Of a stretch of 64,000 nucleotides of DNA, positions 24,982 to 37,204 are shown piece after piece (positions within the stretch are counted from its first letter, which is position 1; every line of letters begins with the position of its first letter). Position numbers and translations under genes: made by a program. Below the pieces are notes generated by a model, which worked only from the letters and a program-made list of their open reading frames with translations, had not been told where the DNA came from and did not search any database. The DNA is taken from the NCBI GenBank assembly GCA_015143295.1, contig CM026571.1, positions 10,978,501 to 11,042,500 of the forward strand. Reading direction: 5' to 3'. This stretch comes from Tetracentron sinense. Taxonomy: Eukaryota; Streptophyta; Magnoliopsida; Trochodendrales; Trochodendraceae.

Positions 24982-26189
24982 TATGATATAACATATAAAA
25001 TGATATTAAAAATTGTCACTTAAATTTTATTTCTTACAAAAATTAAAATATTAAAGAACTATATTTGAAGATGGTAAAAAATTTCATTCATATGTAGCTT
25101 TTTTAAGCCAAATATATTCATAATTATTAAATCAAAAACTTTAAAGAATTGAGGAATCTTATAATATATCACAAAACTAAATTGTCTTTTTCACAATTTC
25201 TCTATACAAAAGCTAAAAAAAGAAATAAATTTGTTTTTTTATCAATCTCAATATTCATTAATGCACGTTCAAAGAATAGCCGGATTGAATGAGAGTAATT
25301 TTTTTTTTTTGATTTACACAACATTTGTTTCAATATTGCTCTCGCCACGACGAATTGTAAGGTTCGAAGACAGAGTAAGAGAATGACAAGTCTATAATAC
25401 AACAGTGAACATGTAGCCTTTTTTTGTTTCTCTTCGACATGCATGCGTCCTATTAAAATCAAAATACAAATTGGATAATGCTTGGTCTCCTTTTTGGATA
25501 ATAAGACAAAAAAAAATTGAGATCCCTAATTCCTAATGATGTATGATCTTGTTGTTCAAAAGCACCTCACACCCCACACCCCCACAAATTTTCGGTCGAA
25601 GATCGTCCAATGGGTCTGAGACCTATGAAGAAGCATATGATCTCTCTTTTTTTATCTTTGCCCTCTCCTCTCCTTGCTTCACCATTCCACCACTTTTTGC
25701 TAGCACCTCCTCTTACCCCCGCTCGATACAATTGCTTCTAAGTTGTGATGTCGTCCCATTTCCTTGCATGCAATGCTGGAATAATACAAATAAACTGTAT
25801 GAGTGTTTGAAATAGATGAAAGCCATGAGGGAGAGGTGATCCGTGGGAGAGAAGGTTTGATAGGAAGAAAAGTGGGTGAGCAACCACATGTCCACCCACC
25901 TGCTTGGTTTCATAGGTAATAATTTTATAATCATCAAGATCTGCTTGGGTGTCATAGCTAATAATTTTATAATCTTCAAGACTGGACACTACGTGTATCG
26001 CACGTGCCTCCCTCCAATAAAGATAAAGAAAAAGACAAAGAAAAACATAAAGAAAGAAATAATTAGAGCCTATTCATCTAGAAGGCAAACACTTCTCCAT
26101 CCCAAATTTCCAACTTCAGAAGCAGTTAGCTCAAGCTCAAGCTCAAGCCCAAGCTCTTCCATCCAGATTCAGATCCGGCATTTCTCTCA
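24982..26189. other. AT-rich intergenic DNA and GSTZ promoter region
   Basis: No gene was recognised. A direct repeat of about 33 bp, TAATAATTTTATAATC with flanks, occurs at 25917 and 25959. A palindrome ACGTGTATCGCACGT at 25991 resembles a Helitron hairpin but lacks CTRR. Multiple AAGCTC words (26130-26160) lie in the presumed GSTZ 5' UTR. Confidence 0.45.
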
Positions 26190-29100
26190 ATGGACCCGAA
26201 CTCTCAGGTATTTCTTTTCATTTCTCTCCTAAAAAACTAGGTACGATTCGATTCTGATAATTTTCTTCATTTCTGTGCAGGAAATCTCTGGTATTTCTTC
26301 AAAGCTTCAATTGTATTCTTTCTGGCAGAGCTCGTGTTCATGGCGAGTTCGGTTCGCTTTAAACCTTAAAGGTCAGCAGCATTAACTCATACATTTTCCA
26401 TTTCAGAGAGTAAGAACCCTTTAATTTCTTTAAAAATGTACCCATTTGCTGTAATTTGGGTGGATCAAGGAACTGAACTTTTGGAAAGTTGTGTAATTTT
26501 TTATTTTATTTTATTTTTGGACAGTGATTACAATTTTTTTTTTTTATGCATAGGACTTCCTTATGAGTACAAAGCAATTGATCTTTCGAAAGGGCAGCAG
26601 TTTAGTCCAGGTGAATATGAAGAATTTCATTTTATTTAGTTACGCCTAAATAACATGTTTCAAGTAATCTGTCATGAATAAGTAAAGGGGTTAACCTCAC
26701 AATGCATGTCATGTCCGAGTTGCAGAGTTTGAGAAATTAAATCCTCTTCATTTCGTTCCGGTGCTAGTGGATGGTGATTTGGTGGTTTCAGACTCCTACG
26801 CCATCTTGCTGGTTTGTAATCTTACATAAGCATCAAAATTTGACTTTTTAACTGCTATTATGGTCTTATCAAGTTTAGCTACCCAGTGAATGTTAAAGCT
26901 TCTGTGATTTTTTTTTTTTTTGTCATTGGTCAGTATTTGGAAGAGAAATATCCCAAAAATGCGCTTTTGCCAGTTGATCCTCAGCGAAAAGCTGTCAATC
27001 TCCAGGTCAGTATGAAACTGGTTCTAATTTCTTTCAAGGTAGAGGCCACTTGAAATTATTCTACGAAAAGAAGTTTGTCATGTTAAATTGGATGACACGA
27101 AATTGAACTGCTAGAAACATGCCCTAAATTCCTGTGCTGAATGATTGCCTGCACGGGAAAAACTATAAATGACATAACATAGTAAATTTCAATTTGCAAT
27201 GATTGCCTGCTAGATATTCCATTTCCTGCGAACATTTCTGAGATTTGGTTGGTTTTTTTTTTTTGGTATAGATAAGGTAGTGAAATTTACGGAATCAGAT
27301 ATTTTCTGGTTATTGAATAAATTACGCCTCTTGGTTTTTCTATTTGCACTGGAGATTCAATTTGGTTTCTGCTGGAGGAGATGCTTAATAATATTGGACT
27401 TTGTTATTCACTACTGTTGGTCACTGTAAACTCTGAATATTAGGAAGTTTGTTTCCCATTATACATATGCAGCTAACCTCCTCACCTTAAAGAGATTTAA
27501 ACATATAGTGGAGAGATGGATGGAATCATTTCCCCTCCTACTATCCGTCTGGTTACGGGGAACCTTTGAGCTTTGTGTTGATTTAGAAAGAGCATACTCT
27601 ATATATTTATAGTGTTCATGCCAATATGCTGAGAAGAATATTTTGCTGCAGGCTGCAAGTATTATCAGCTCTAGTATGCAACCTCTTCATATGTTGTCAG
27701 TTCTGGTATGTTCTTGCATGTGATGGAATTTATGCTTGTTAATTAATTTCGTTACTTGTGATTGCTCAATATAGTTCCATATATCTCCTTCACATCTGCA
27801 GGAGTACATTGAGGAAAAAGTTGGTCCAGAAGAGCGATTATCATGGGCTCAACATTATATAGGAAAAGGTTTTGGTGGTAAGTGTGTCTCCTCCACATAT
27901 CTATTCTTTACCCCATCGTCATGATCAATAACATTTGATTTTTAATGGCATAACTTTGTGTGTAGTTTTGTTTTTCATACCACGTCCATGTAATATTAAA
28001 CACAGGCAACAGTGCGAGTCTATGATTGTCTGTCCCAAGTTGCCCATCGCTTTGGTTAAATTTTCACATTGAACTATGATTGTTATTCAACTGATTTTAG
28101 CTTTCTTTTTGAATATCTTGCTCTAAATCACAAAAACTGTGTATTTTGAAATATTTGCATCAAGAGGGGAGTGTGGGAAAAAAATGTGTCATCTCTTCCT
28201 ATGTTATACAATCAACACACATGCAGGGGTTCGGGTTCCACCTCAATGGTTTGCACATGGTAGATGAACCAATTGGATGATCCTAACCATCCAACCTAAG
28301 ACATTATAAGCGGCCAAAAGAACATCAGAAAATGATCTAGTAAATATTTATACATCGGGTGGATTTAATCATCTAAATCAGTTAATTTTGGACCTAAAAG
28401 ATCTTCTTGAAAGGACTCCTTGAATGGTTGGTCTCAAACCCCCTAGTACCTTGTGTGCAGAATTGACAGGGAGAATGATTTACTGTTATATTTTGGCAAA
28501 AGTATTTCCCTATATATCTTTATTATAATAGATATCCAATTACCTCTGATATCCAATAGCCTTTTGAAAACTGGATTTCCTTTTTAAAACCAGATTTCTT
28601 GTTTTCTTTTGCCTTTCTTCTCCCATTAGCAAGTGGAAGCAATAATTTTTTTAGTTCTAGGGAGATCATACAACCTATAATTCACAAGGGCCTACATAAA
28701 CCCCTAAATGTGCATAAGAGTCGAGTTCTCAATATGTTTCTTTGACTCTAAAGTCAGTCAATTCTCTGCTTAGAAATTTATTCGTTGGTGAATGGTGATG
28801 GTCTTCCTATTAAGAAGAAGTAAACAAGGGTCTTCATCTTCACAAGCTGTTTGAGGCAAAGACACTAGACGATATATCTTAGGTGTGATGGCTCACTAAG
28901 GGTTAACTTATAGATGTGATGAGCAGACTTAAATTGGAAGAACAATGGCATAGATGTGAAGAACATACATAAATTGGTAGAGCAATGGCTTCCACATGCA
29001 GCTTTGAATCTTTGACATAATTATACATAGAAAACTCTGATAAGACTCCTGCTGTTCTCCTGCCCTCTTCAGACATAGCCAAAAGCAGTCTGACCTGCAA

Positions 29101-32100
29101 AATCATAATATTGTGTCAAATAGACTAAATGTACTTGTCCCCATGCCAAGGTGGGCTTTGCAGCTCCAGTTACAAAAAAACTCTGCGAACCTCTTAATAC
29201 CTGTTTTTTTTTAATTTGGCAATGGAGGTTGTCCCAAAGCCTTCGAGCCAAGGACTAGTCCCTTTGGGTATCCGCACCGACCCACTCGAATCTATTAATA
29301 CCTGTACTTTCTTCCCTAATTACCTAAAAATGCCAAGACCACCAACTGTGGACCAAGGTTTACTAGAGTAAAGCATTCTTTTTTAAGCAATTCAACCAAA
29401 TATGTAATCTACTTCCACCAAATTCCTCAATCCACTTAAAATTATCCTGTTTTTACTTGCTGCTTGGCCTTTGAAACACCAAGCATTGGTCCCAGTTGGC
29501 ACTCCCATTAGTTGAAGGCCCTGTGTGGATATTACATATTATTTTGGGTGATTCTTGTTAGTTATGTATGCCCTCGATAGCCATATCACACTAGATTAAT
29601 CAAGATTGATGCCTTTTGTTTATATTCCTTGTTTCCCTATCATGCATAATAATTGGGTATACCGTAATCATATCTAATTTGCTGAGATAGTGATGGTTCC
29701 TTAGCCAACATTGTAGAAGAATCGCATCATGATTAGGGAACCATGGGCATGAGATGAGGATCTTTATTGACCTTGTAAACCTAAAACATCTCTGGACTTA
29801 GAGTGATGATTGGTCATCTTGCTCTTATAAGTACATACATGTGGTGCTGTCATATGGATGATATGATGAGTCTCAATCATGTAGAGTATAGACTCTGAGG
29901 CACACATGTAGGTGCATGTAACATGTACATGACACTGAGGGACATAATGCGAATACTCAATGGTTTGATTACTGTCATAATTAAAATGAGTAATTCTCAG
30001 TGCAAGACACAAATTAGTTTGATGTCTGCACACAGTCCTTAGACTTGAGAGATCTATATCTCTTGATAAACTGTTTGTATGACTTTGATGATACCAATCA
30101 TTGATGTCCAATAAAGAAGTTATATAAGAGTACATTAGGTCATGCACATAGTGCATTGAGGGAGTAGGATGCTCAACAAGGATTCCACTACTCTTATTTG
30201 AGTTAAGATATTCCATTTCCATAGACATGATCACAAAGTTGAACCAATAAGTCTGAGCTCAGCATTTTGATAAAATGGTTTTAGCTTATTGTTTTAAATT
30301 ATTATTATAAAAATAATATCTATTTTCTAAAGGTATTAGAAATCTATTTTGGTGTTCAATATAGTGATCATGGTCATGCTAACATAAGTCAGGGGTTTGA
30401 CAGTAATACCTAAACCTATCCCTAGTGGTTTATGTGGACTATAGTGCCAAGTGGAAGGACTAGACTACATATTAAGTTGTAAGAAAGGGTTACTTTGTAA
30501 TTTACCTAAGTGTTGGGCTACTTCATAATATACAGATGGATGCTATTGTGATATGTAATAGTCTAGGGACTTTTTTTATAAAATTAGAAAGTCTTTGGAC
30601 CTGAAAAGAAAAATGGTTTTCTTAAGGGATCGTAATTGGATTACAATTACCTAACTACATCTAACACTTAAGGAACCCTAATTGGTCCCAAACATTAAGC
30701 TCTCTCTCTCTCTCTTGACATGTGTATATAGCACACACCTAGTTGTGTAACTCACCTACTTGTGTGATCAATCATAACACTATGGTGAGACATGTGTCAT
30801 GTGATGACACACGTACTTGTGGTGACTCACCTACTTGTGATGAGTCATAACACTATGGTGAGACATGTGTCATATTATTGTTTTACTTGTGGTGACTCAC
30901 CTACTTGTGATGAGTCATAATACTATGGTGAGACATGTGTCATGTGCTGACACACCTACCAGTGACTCACCTACTTGTGACGAGTCATGCCACTATAGCG
31001 TGACACTGTGACATATGTCTTTATCTTGATATGTGTCATGTGTAAACACATGGGATAAGCCTATAAATTTGGTGTAGGTGTAGAGAATTCTTGTAAGGAA
31101 TTCATTCTAGTTTTTATGAAAAGCTTGAGAGAACTCCTCTAACCAATATTGATTAGTGAGGGTTTTGAAACCTTCAATTGTTGAAGCTTGGTAGAGGCCA
31201 TCCTTCTACCTTGAGGCTATTGAGAGATTCAAGAGAAGCTGTTTGGACTCCTAGAAGGCTTTACATTTGGAGAGCTCTTTGCGTAACCTTCTTGTTCCTT
31301 CCTTAAAGTCATTAACATATGAGAGATCCTTAAATTATGATATTTCTCCTAAGCATGAAAAAGTTTCATGCTGCTTGTCTCTAACCTATTGGAGAGTGGA
31401 GACTTTCAACTCTTGTTTGATGGAGTATTAAAAAGCCAAGGACAATAGCCATATCCATCGTTGATGTTAAATACAGATCTATGGCAGACTTGGAGCTGGA
31501 AATTTTCTTGGAACAGCAATGGTTCTCACATATCTCAAAAGTTATTTGCACGGCCATATTCAAACTGTTATGCTATGCCCACTTACTACCTGAGCTTCTA
31601 TTCACTGAAGAACTACATTCAGACTGCCTATCATCATGTTAAAAAAAAAATTAGTGGATGGAAAATTTAAGCCAAACTTGCCTTCTTGAGAGTAATAATT
31701 ATAAAAAATGATCACAAGCAATTTTCAAGGACAGGTTTTCTTGTTTCATGTTTGTATGTCTTGCTTTCAATGATCATTCCACAGTGTGGGGAGTTAATAG
31801 ATGTAAACTGTGTAGTGTTGCACTTGAAACTTAATTTAACTTTCTTTATTTTGAAAAGGTGAAACTGAATTAATAGGAAAAAAAATGATACGAACAGGGC
31901 CATTCAAGGGGGATAGTGCAAAATAAGCATGTTATCCAAAATTGCGAGTTCCAAGCAAAACCTCCATTTGCAAGCTTATCATCCATAGAGTTCCCTTCCC
32001 CTTAACCATGGGGAATACGGCTGATAGTTAATCTACACATTTAAGCAATCTATCTCAAAAAAACAAACAGCAAGTCTTGATTCGATGAAGTAAAATGTAA

Positions 32101-35100
32101 TCAGCATTCTAAATCATGAAAACTATGAAAGTGATGTAGTTTCCACAAAATATATGTAACTGCTGAACATTTCGAGTTCTTTTACAAATGGAATGCTTTT
32201 GTTATCCACATTAAAAAAAAAATTCTGTCCTATTGCGAATTTGAACCTTGTTTTTGACATTTCTATTAAAGAATGTCTATGTTTCTAAGATGCGTTATGA
32301 AGAGCTTCTCTTTTGCTGGTGCTAATCTGAATTGTCTCCTCATTTTTGTACAGCTCTTGAGAAGTTGTTGAAAGATTTTGCTGGCAGATATGCTACAGGA
32401 GATGAAGTATACATGGTCTCTTTCTGACTAATCTAATTTATTATCATTCTTGCGAATCTAGTATAACTTTTGACTTTTGTGCTATTCTCTAAACCAGGCA
32501 TTGGTAGTGAGTAGTTTCAAACGAGAACTTAATTTCCTAGGTCTTTTTCTTGTTCTTCTTTATCATGCCTTATCCCAACTATTTGGGATTGGGAACCATA
32601 TCCTCTTATGCTATTCTAGTCTATCAAGAGCCATATATTTGGTTGAAATATGTGGTATCAAATATAATCTCGCTAATTGCGTTTGCTCCAGTGGAAAACA
32701 TATTTCCCCTTTAGTCTTGACTTACACCAACTCACTCCTCACCAGTGTTGTCATTGTCATTTCTGAGCATTTCCATATCATCTCAATCAACTCTCCGGCT
32801 CTCCCTTATGTTATCACCTATCGGACCTACTCCCAGATTCTCTTGATTGCACTCATTTATGTTCTTGTCTTTTATAGTCATTTGTAACTTCTTAGCTATT
32901 TTACCAAAATACCCTTTTCAAGGATGTTAGGTGTTTCTTTTTGTTTTTATCCCTCAGAGAATCAGATGGCAATCCTGCAGGGAAATTACTTATTTTCCAA
33001 TCAACACAGAGTTCTTTATCGTTGGTCATTTTTTTTTCCACCATAGTAGCACACTTATAGTTCTGAACTCTCTTGTTTGTTTGCTTGTTTCTAAGAATCG
33101 CCAAAGGTGAGGTTATTAGTGTCGTTGCTAACTTCTCTAAGCTCAAAGTGCATCCTTAACCTTCCTTGTCATTGCTTTCTCTTTCTTCCCCTCTCTCTTT
33201 CTCTCTTCTTGAACCTATCCATCCCTTTATCTTGTAAACTTTCTCCCAAAGGAGTGACGATTGACAAAGTTTATATCCCTTGTTCAAGCATAGATCTTCT
33301 TGACTTAAAAATATCCTAAGCTTAAGCATGACCTGAGAAGTCCCATAGCTGTTGTTTATTCTTATTCTGATGCTTGGTTGATACTTTTTTTTTTAATTGA
33401 TAATTCTTGGTTGATACTAGTCTTATGGCATGATGAGATGGTATGGTATATTTCATGCAAGGTTTCGAGAAAAGAAAATCTCGGTGGTGACTTATTTAAA
33501 TTTTAGACTACTGTAGACCTCAAACTCAAAACTAACCGAAGGTCTTTATGTGCAGGCTGACGTTTTTTTGGCACCACAGATCTGTGTAGCCATCATGAGG
33601 TTCAATCTTGATATGGTGAAGTTCCTTTCTTTCTTTTTGTATATTGTTTTATGTATCAGACTACCATTAGTTTCATTCCATTTTTAGAGTGGGAGAGAAA
33701 CTGCTTTTTTTTAATCGATAAATAATATGTAATGATAATACAACATAAGTACAACAATGTTTACGGATAATTTAACAACAAAAAGGAAAGAAGGATGAAA
33801 AAGAAACACAAAAAACTGATACAACTACCAAGGCAATAGAAATGGCGAGAAGTCAATCTCAGCTGATCGAACACCAATCATGTAACCAGTCTAATATGAT
33901 AAGAGGGATGCGATCGGTAGGGTGAGATGCATCATTAAAAGTTCGTATGTTTCTCTCCTTCCATACCCCCAGCAAATTGCATCTGGAATTAGGTCCCAAA
34001 ATATAGCTTTAGTATCCAACACATCCATTAGGCACCACCTAGAGAGCATACCACCCAACCTAGAAGGAGAGCTCCAGTTCACCTCAATGCGAGTTAGGGA
34101 ATGCCACTAGAGTGTGCTTACCAGATGACGACGTAGGAGCAATTGATTGACAGACTCCTCTGTGGCCATACAAGATAGCATCTATTGGCAAGACTCCATC
34201 CCCTACTCTTAAGGTGGTCCATAGGGGAAGAAACCAATCTTGGATGGAATTCCAGTATTCCACTAATCGATACGAAAAAGCAGAAACCTGACCACTCACA
34301 ATCACTCTACAATGTGATCTTACACACTGAACGCATCTTTTATCTCTAGACCATAATTGCCTATCTCTAAACCTCGAACGTGGAGGAGACAAATGAGCAA
34401 ACTCAGGAGCCTAAGAAGATTGTTCCGATCATACAACTCTCTCCTCAGTCGTGGAAGCCACGTGGTAACACCATTACAATATTCGAAACACGACGTAGTT
34501 GAACACTGTTTAATAACTGCCAATGGATATATATTAAGAAACTGAGACTTGAGACAACACTACCCACAACATTGGTCCTCCCAAAATCTAACCTCTTCGC
34601 CTGCCCCTAGGACAAATGATATGTATTTACGAAACTCAACTAAACCTGCAATGATAACTTTCTACAATCATTTTGCAAGAAGCTCAACCAAATCTCCACA
34701 ATCATTTTGCAAGAAGGGCACAATTTGCCACAATCGGGTATCTAAAATTTTAAGCCTCCCTCCCTGGTTGGACGAGAAACCTCTTCCCATTTTACTAAAT
34801 GGTACTTCCTATTGCCTTCTTTTTCATTCCACTATAATTCTCTTTGAATCTTCCAAACTATAGCATCCAATGATGTAAAAATAGGGAATAAAGGCATGAG
34901 GTAGGCTTGATCATAGTAGTATGGAAATCATGTCCAAGGTGAGAAGCTTGCTTCCTAGGAAGCGCATTTGGGAAGCGAGTTCGATTTGATTTTCCATTTT
35001 TCGGGAAACGATTGGGAAGCGCTTGGAAAACAAATGGGAAGCGACTGAAAACGACCAAGGAACATTTGGGTTACGATTTATGTCATGATTCTTGGTTACT

Positions 35101-37204
35101 TGCATATTATTATTTTTAGGTTATTTTTTTAAATTGTAGTTGTACCTTTAAGTTGTAAACTTATAGTCATTTACTTCATATTAATAATCACTTATTAACC
35201 TATGATGCTCATTTCATTTTGTTGTCATAATTTTTTCCCAATAGCTTTGAATTGCTTCTAACTTGCTTTCTAATTTTTCAATCGCTTCTAGCTTATTTTT
35301 TTAAACACATTTCTACTCGTATTCCCAAACGCTTCTTGCTCGCTTCATCAATCGATTCTTTCACGCTTCTTTGGTCAATTAATCGTTTTTTGCTTATCGT
35401 TTGCAAAGGATTTAGGAGCTTCGCTTCCCGCTTCTTGTTTTCGCTTCGCTTCTCGCTCTGGTAATTATGGTTTTGACATATAGCTCTTTATGAGCATGGT
35501 TTTCCCTCCTTTGAGAAGGTGGTATCCTCTCCAGCCTGCTACTTGTGGAAAATTTTAGTTTTGTATGGCCTTTATAAGGATCCCCTCCTTCCCACTTCTT
35601 AGTCTTGTATCCAAGCATTCATTAGCAATGCGAACACCATCTAAGATTGTTTCCCTTGAACAAATGCTCCCTAATGCTGAGATATGACTGAGCTCATCAC
35701 CATCTTTAGATGAGTTGCCAACGCTTTAGATAAGATCTTATAAACGCTGCCTACTAAACTGATTGGACGGAAGTCTTTTAGGTTGTTTGTCCCTTGGGGA
35801 TGAGTGAGATGACAGTGCTATTCAAGACCTGATCTAGAAAGTCTATGTTACATAATTTTGTCAACCACCTTCATGAAATCAGGTCCTATTATGGGCCAAC
35901 ATCTTATGTAAAACAATAATGTGAAGCCATGAGGTCCCGGTGCTTTGTCTCCCTCCTCTCCCTGATTGGTCTCACAATTTCATCCTCTGAAAAGGATCTC
36001 TCTAGGTCTGCTACTCTGCTCTATACTCGTAGAAATGCTATCAAATGGCAAACCATCGAGTTTGGGCCTAACAAGGCTGTTCGTCTCGAATAGTTTTTTT
36101 TAGTACCAAACAATCTCGTTCGTGATGTCCTCATTCTCCACCACTGTATCCCCTACTCTCAATCTGGTAATAAGATTAGCCCTATTTATTGCGTTTGCCA
36201 TCTTGTGGAGAGAAACTGCATTCTTGTAAATGCTACAAGATATTTTTCCTTATTTTGAGTGTGTCTTCATTCTTAGGCATTTTTCATCATTCTTTTGACC
36301 TAATTTTCTTTCCTTTGATAATTGATTGCAGCATGTCCATAAAGAAACATAAAAAATGGAAGCATATTCCGTTTCCACCATAATTTTGTGGAAATCATCC
36401 AATAATGCAAGTACAACTAATGGAATGTCCTTGAAACTACATAATGCGTGAACATTGCCATCCAAGGAAAAGCTAGATATATCATATTTTCATTCGGCAG
36501 TTGTTACAAATATGTAGACTGTAGTATCAGCCACTGTACCAAATATTTCTCCTAAATTCATAATGGAGAATAAGGTGATTAATGTTCTTCTCATCTGCTT
36601 AACAGAGAAAGCACATGGAACATAATCCTCTACCTATTTACTTTTCTTCAGTAGAAATGAGATAAACAAACGAAGATCAGCTAACTTATGGTTACTTTCA
36701 CGATGTTGGAACCATATTGAAGCTAGAGCTTGAGAAGTTATGTTACAATGAGATTTTGTTTTAGAAACATGGTACTGCTGAAATGTTATAAAGCTCGTGA
36801 GGGCAAAGGCTTCTTTCTCTGGAGCTCCATGGAAAAACTGAAAACAGGAGCAGTTACAGTCCAGTGTGATTTCTGTAACGTCTTGTGGGTCACTGTCATA
36901 GGATTGTTTTGATGCATCTGAAACATTATATTTTGGGGTTATTCACCCAATGATGGCTTGTTGGAATTGAATCACTTAATGTTATTGCAATAATCCTGTG
37001 TTTGTACTTCTCCATAGTGTTGAAAATACTTGATTTATTAGCTCTACTAGTTTCTTGACCTTGCATAAAAAACATGTTTTTTTCTTTGTTCTTTTTATGC
37101 AGTCCAAGTTCCCTACTTTAAGTAGGATCTATGAAGCATATAAGGTTTTACCGGAATACCAAGCTTCTTTGCCAGAAAGACAACCTGATGCTATTTTACA
37201 GTAA
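26190..37204 (+). CDS. GSTZ1: Zeta-class glutathione S-transferase / maleylacetoacetate isomerase
   Basis: GSTZ converts maleylacetoacetate to fumarylacetoacetate in cytosolic tyrosine breakdown, using glutathione as cofactor. Exons: 26190-26207, 26281-26371, 26554-26610, 26726-26811, 26934-27005, 27652-27705, 27802-27877, 32354-32415, 33556-33615, 37103-37204. All have GT/AG borders and matching phases. The sum is 678 nt, 225 aa with TAA, a normal length. Residues 14-84 form the thioredoxin-like domain. The zeta signature SSCSWRVR lies at 23-30 (catalytic Ser and Cys), the cis-Pro pair VP at 66-67 and the glutathione-binding DSYAI at 78-82. The helical C-terminal domain follows, with SSSMQPLHMLSV, WAQHYI and the typical LAPQI and FNLDM motifs. 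The start is the only in-frame ATG ahead of the conserved core. The first exon encodes just MDPNSQ. Introns 7 (4.5 kb) and 9 (3.5 kb) are swollen by repeats. An AATAAA stands at 37458. Confidence 0.94.
29548..31470. mobile_element. Possible solo LTR in GSTZ intron 7
   Basis: A block of about 1.9 kb begins TGTTAGTTATGTATGCCC. It has a TATA-like CCTATAAATTTGG near 31060 followed by a transcript-leader-like stretch. No coding, and the borders are unsure. It also contains the minisatellite at 30770-31012 and a (CT)n run near 30705. Confidence 0.3.
30770..31012. repeat. Minisatellite, about 72-bp period
   Basis: Just over three units, each with GAGTCATAAYACTATGGTG, AGACATGTGTCAT and GTGACTCACCTACTTGTGA. 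The marks fall near 30771, 30845, 30917 and 30985. The units are shortening and diverged, and lie inside GSTZ intron 7. Confidence 0.8.
32545..33320 (-). mobile_element. RTE-type LINE remnant
   Basis: The plus strand shows the reverse of a familiar plant RTE-LINE pattern: CTTATCCCAACTATTTGGG, then CTATTCTAGTCTATCAAGAG and CACCTATCGGACCTACTCCC. It lies in GSTZ intron 8. No frame survives. Identification rests on remembered consensus runs. Confidence 0.5.
33707..36195 (-). mobile_element. L1-type LINE, 5'-truncated and decayed, with an insertion
   Basis: Minus-strand translations in shifting frames give the plant L1 order. KMANAINRANLITRL (near 36195) is the pre-RT linker. RPISLVGSVYKILSKALA and the RT core lie near 35600-35790, GGKTMLIKS near 35500, and a zinc-binding C-terminal region at 33900-34400. 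The 3' tail is poly-A (T-run at 33707-33714 on plus). Several frameshifts and stops break it. An internal stretch between RT and the GGKTMLIK block is missing. A word-array element (34900-35480) is inserted in it. It lies in GSTZ intron 9. Confidence 0.75.
34900..35480. mobile_element. Inverted-repeat element with GAAGCG/CGCTTC word arrays
   Basis: The left part (34940-35050) carries GAAGCG at least five times. The right part (35240-35460) carries CGCTTC or GCTTC more than ten times in inverse orientation, around an AT-rich centre. The right end, read inward, is CATAATTACCAGAGCGAGAA, close to the right end of the 38.9-kb element (CTAAGTAACCAGAGC). It splits the LINE. Confidence 0.6.

Noticed and set aside
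25985-26010. Helitron 3' end near the GSTZ promoter
   Set aside because: The palindrome ACGTGTATCGCACGT looks right, but no CTRR end follows on either strand at the usual spacing.
29140-29290. SINE-like segment in GSTZ intron 7
   Set aside because: A weak B-box-like GGCTCGAAGGC and an A-rich stretch on the minus strand, but no A-box or target duplication.
29764-30234. 156-aa minus-strand ORF in GSTZ intron 7
   Set aside because: His/Ser/Thr-rich and low in complexity, with no motif, inside a repeat-like block. Treated as chance.
30770-31012. CRISPR-like array
   Set aside because: Units are adjacent and diverged, with no unique spacers, and this is plant nuclear DNA. It is a minisatellite.
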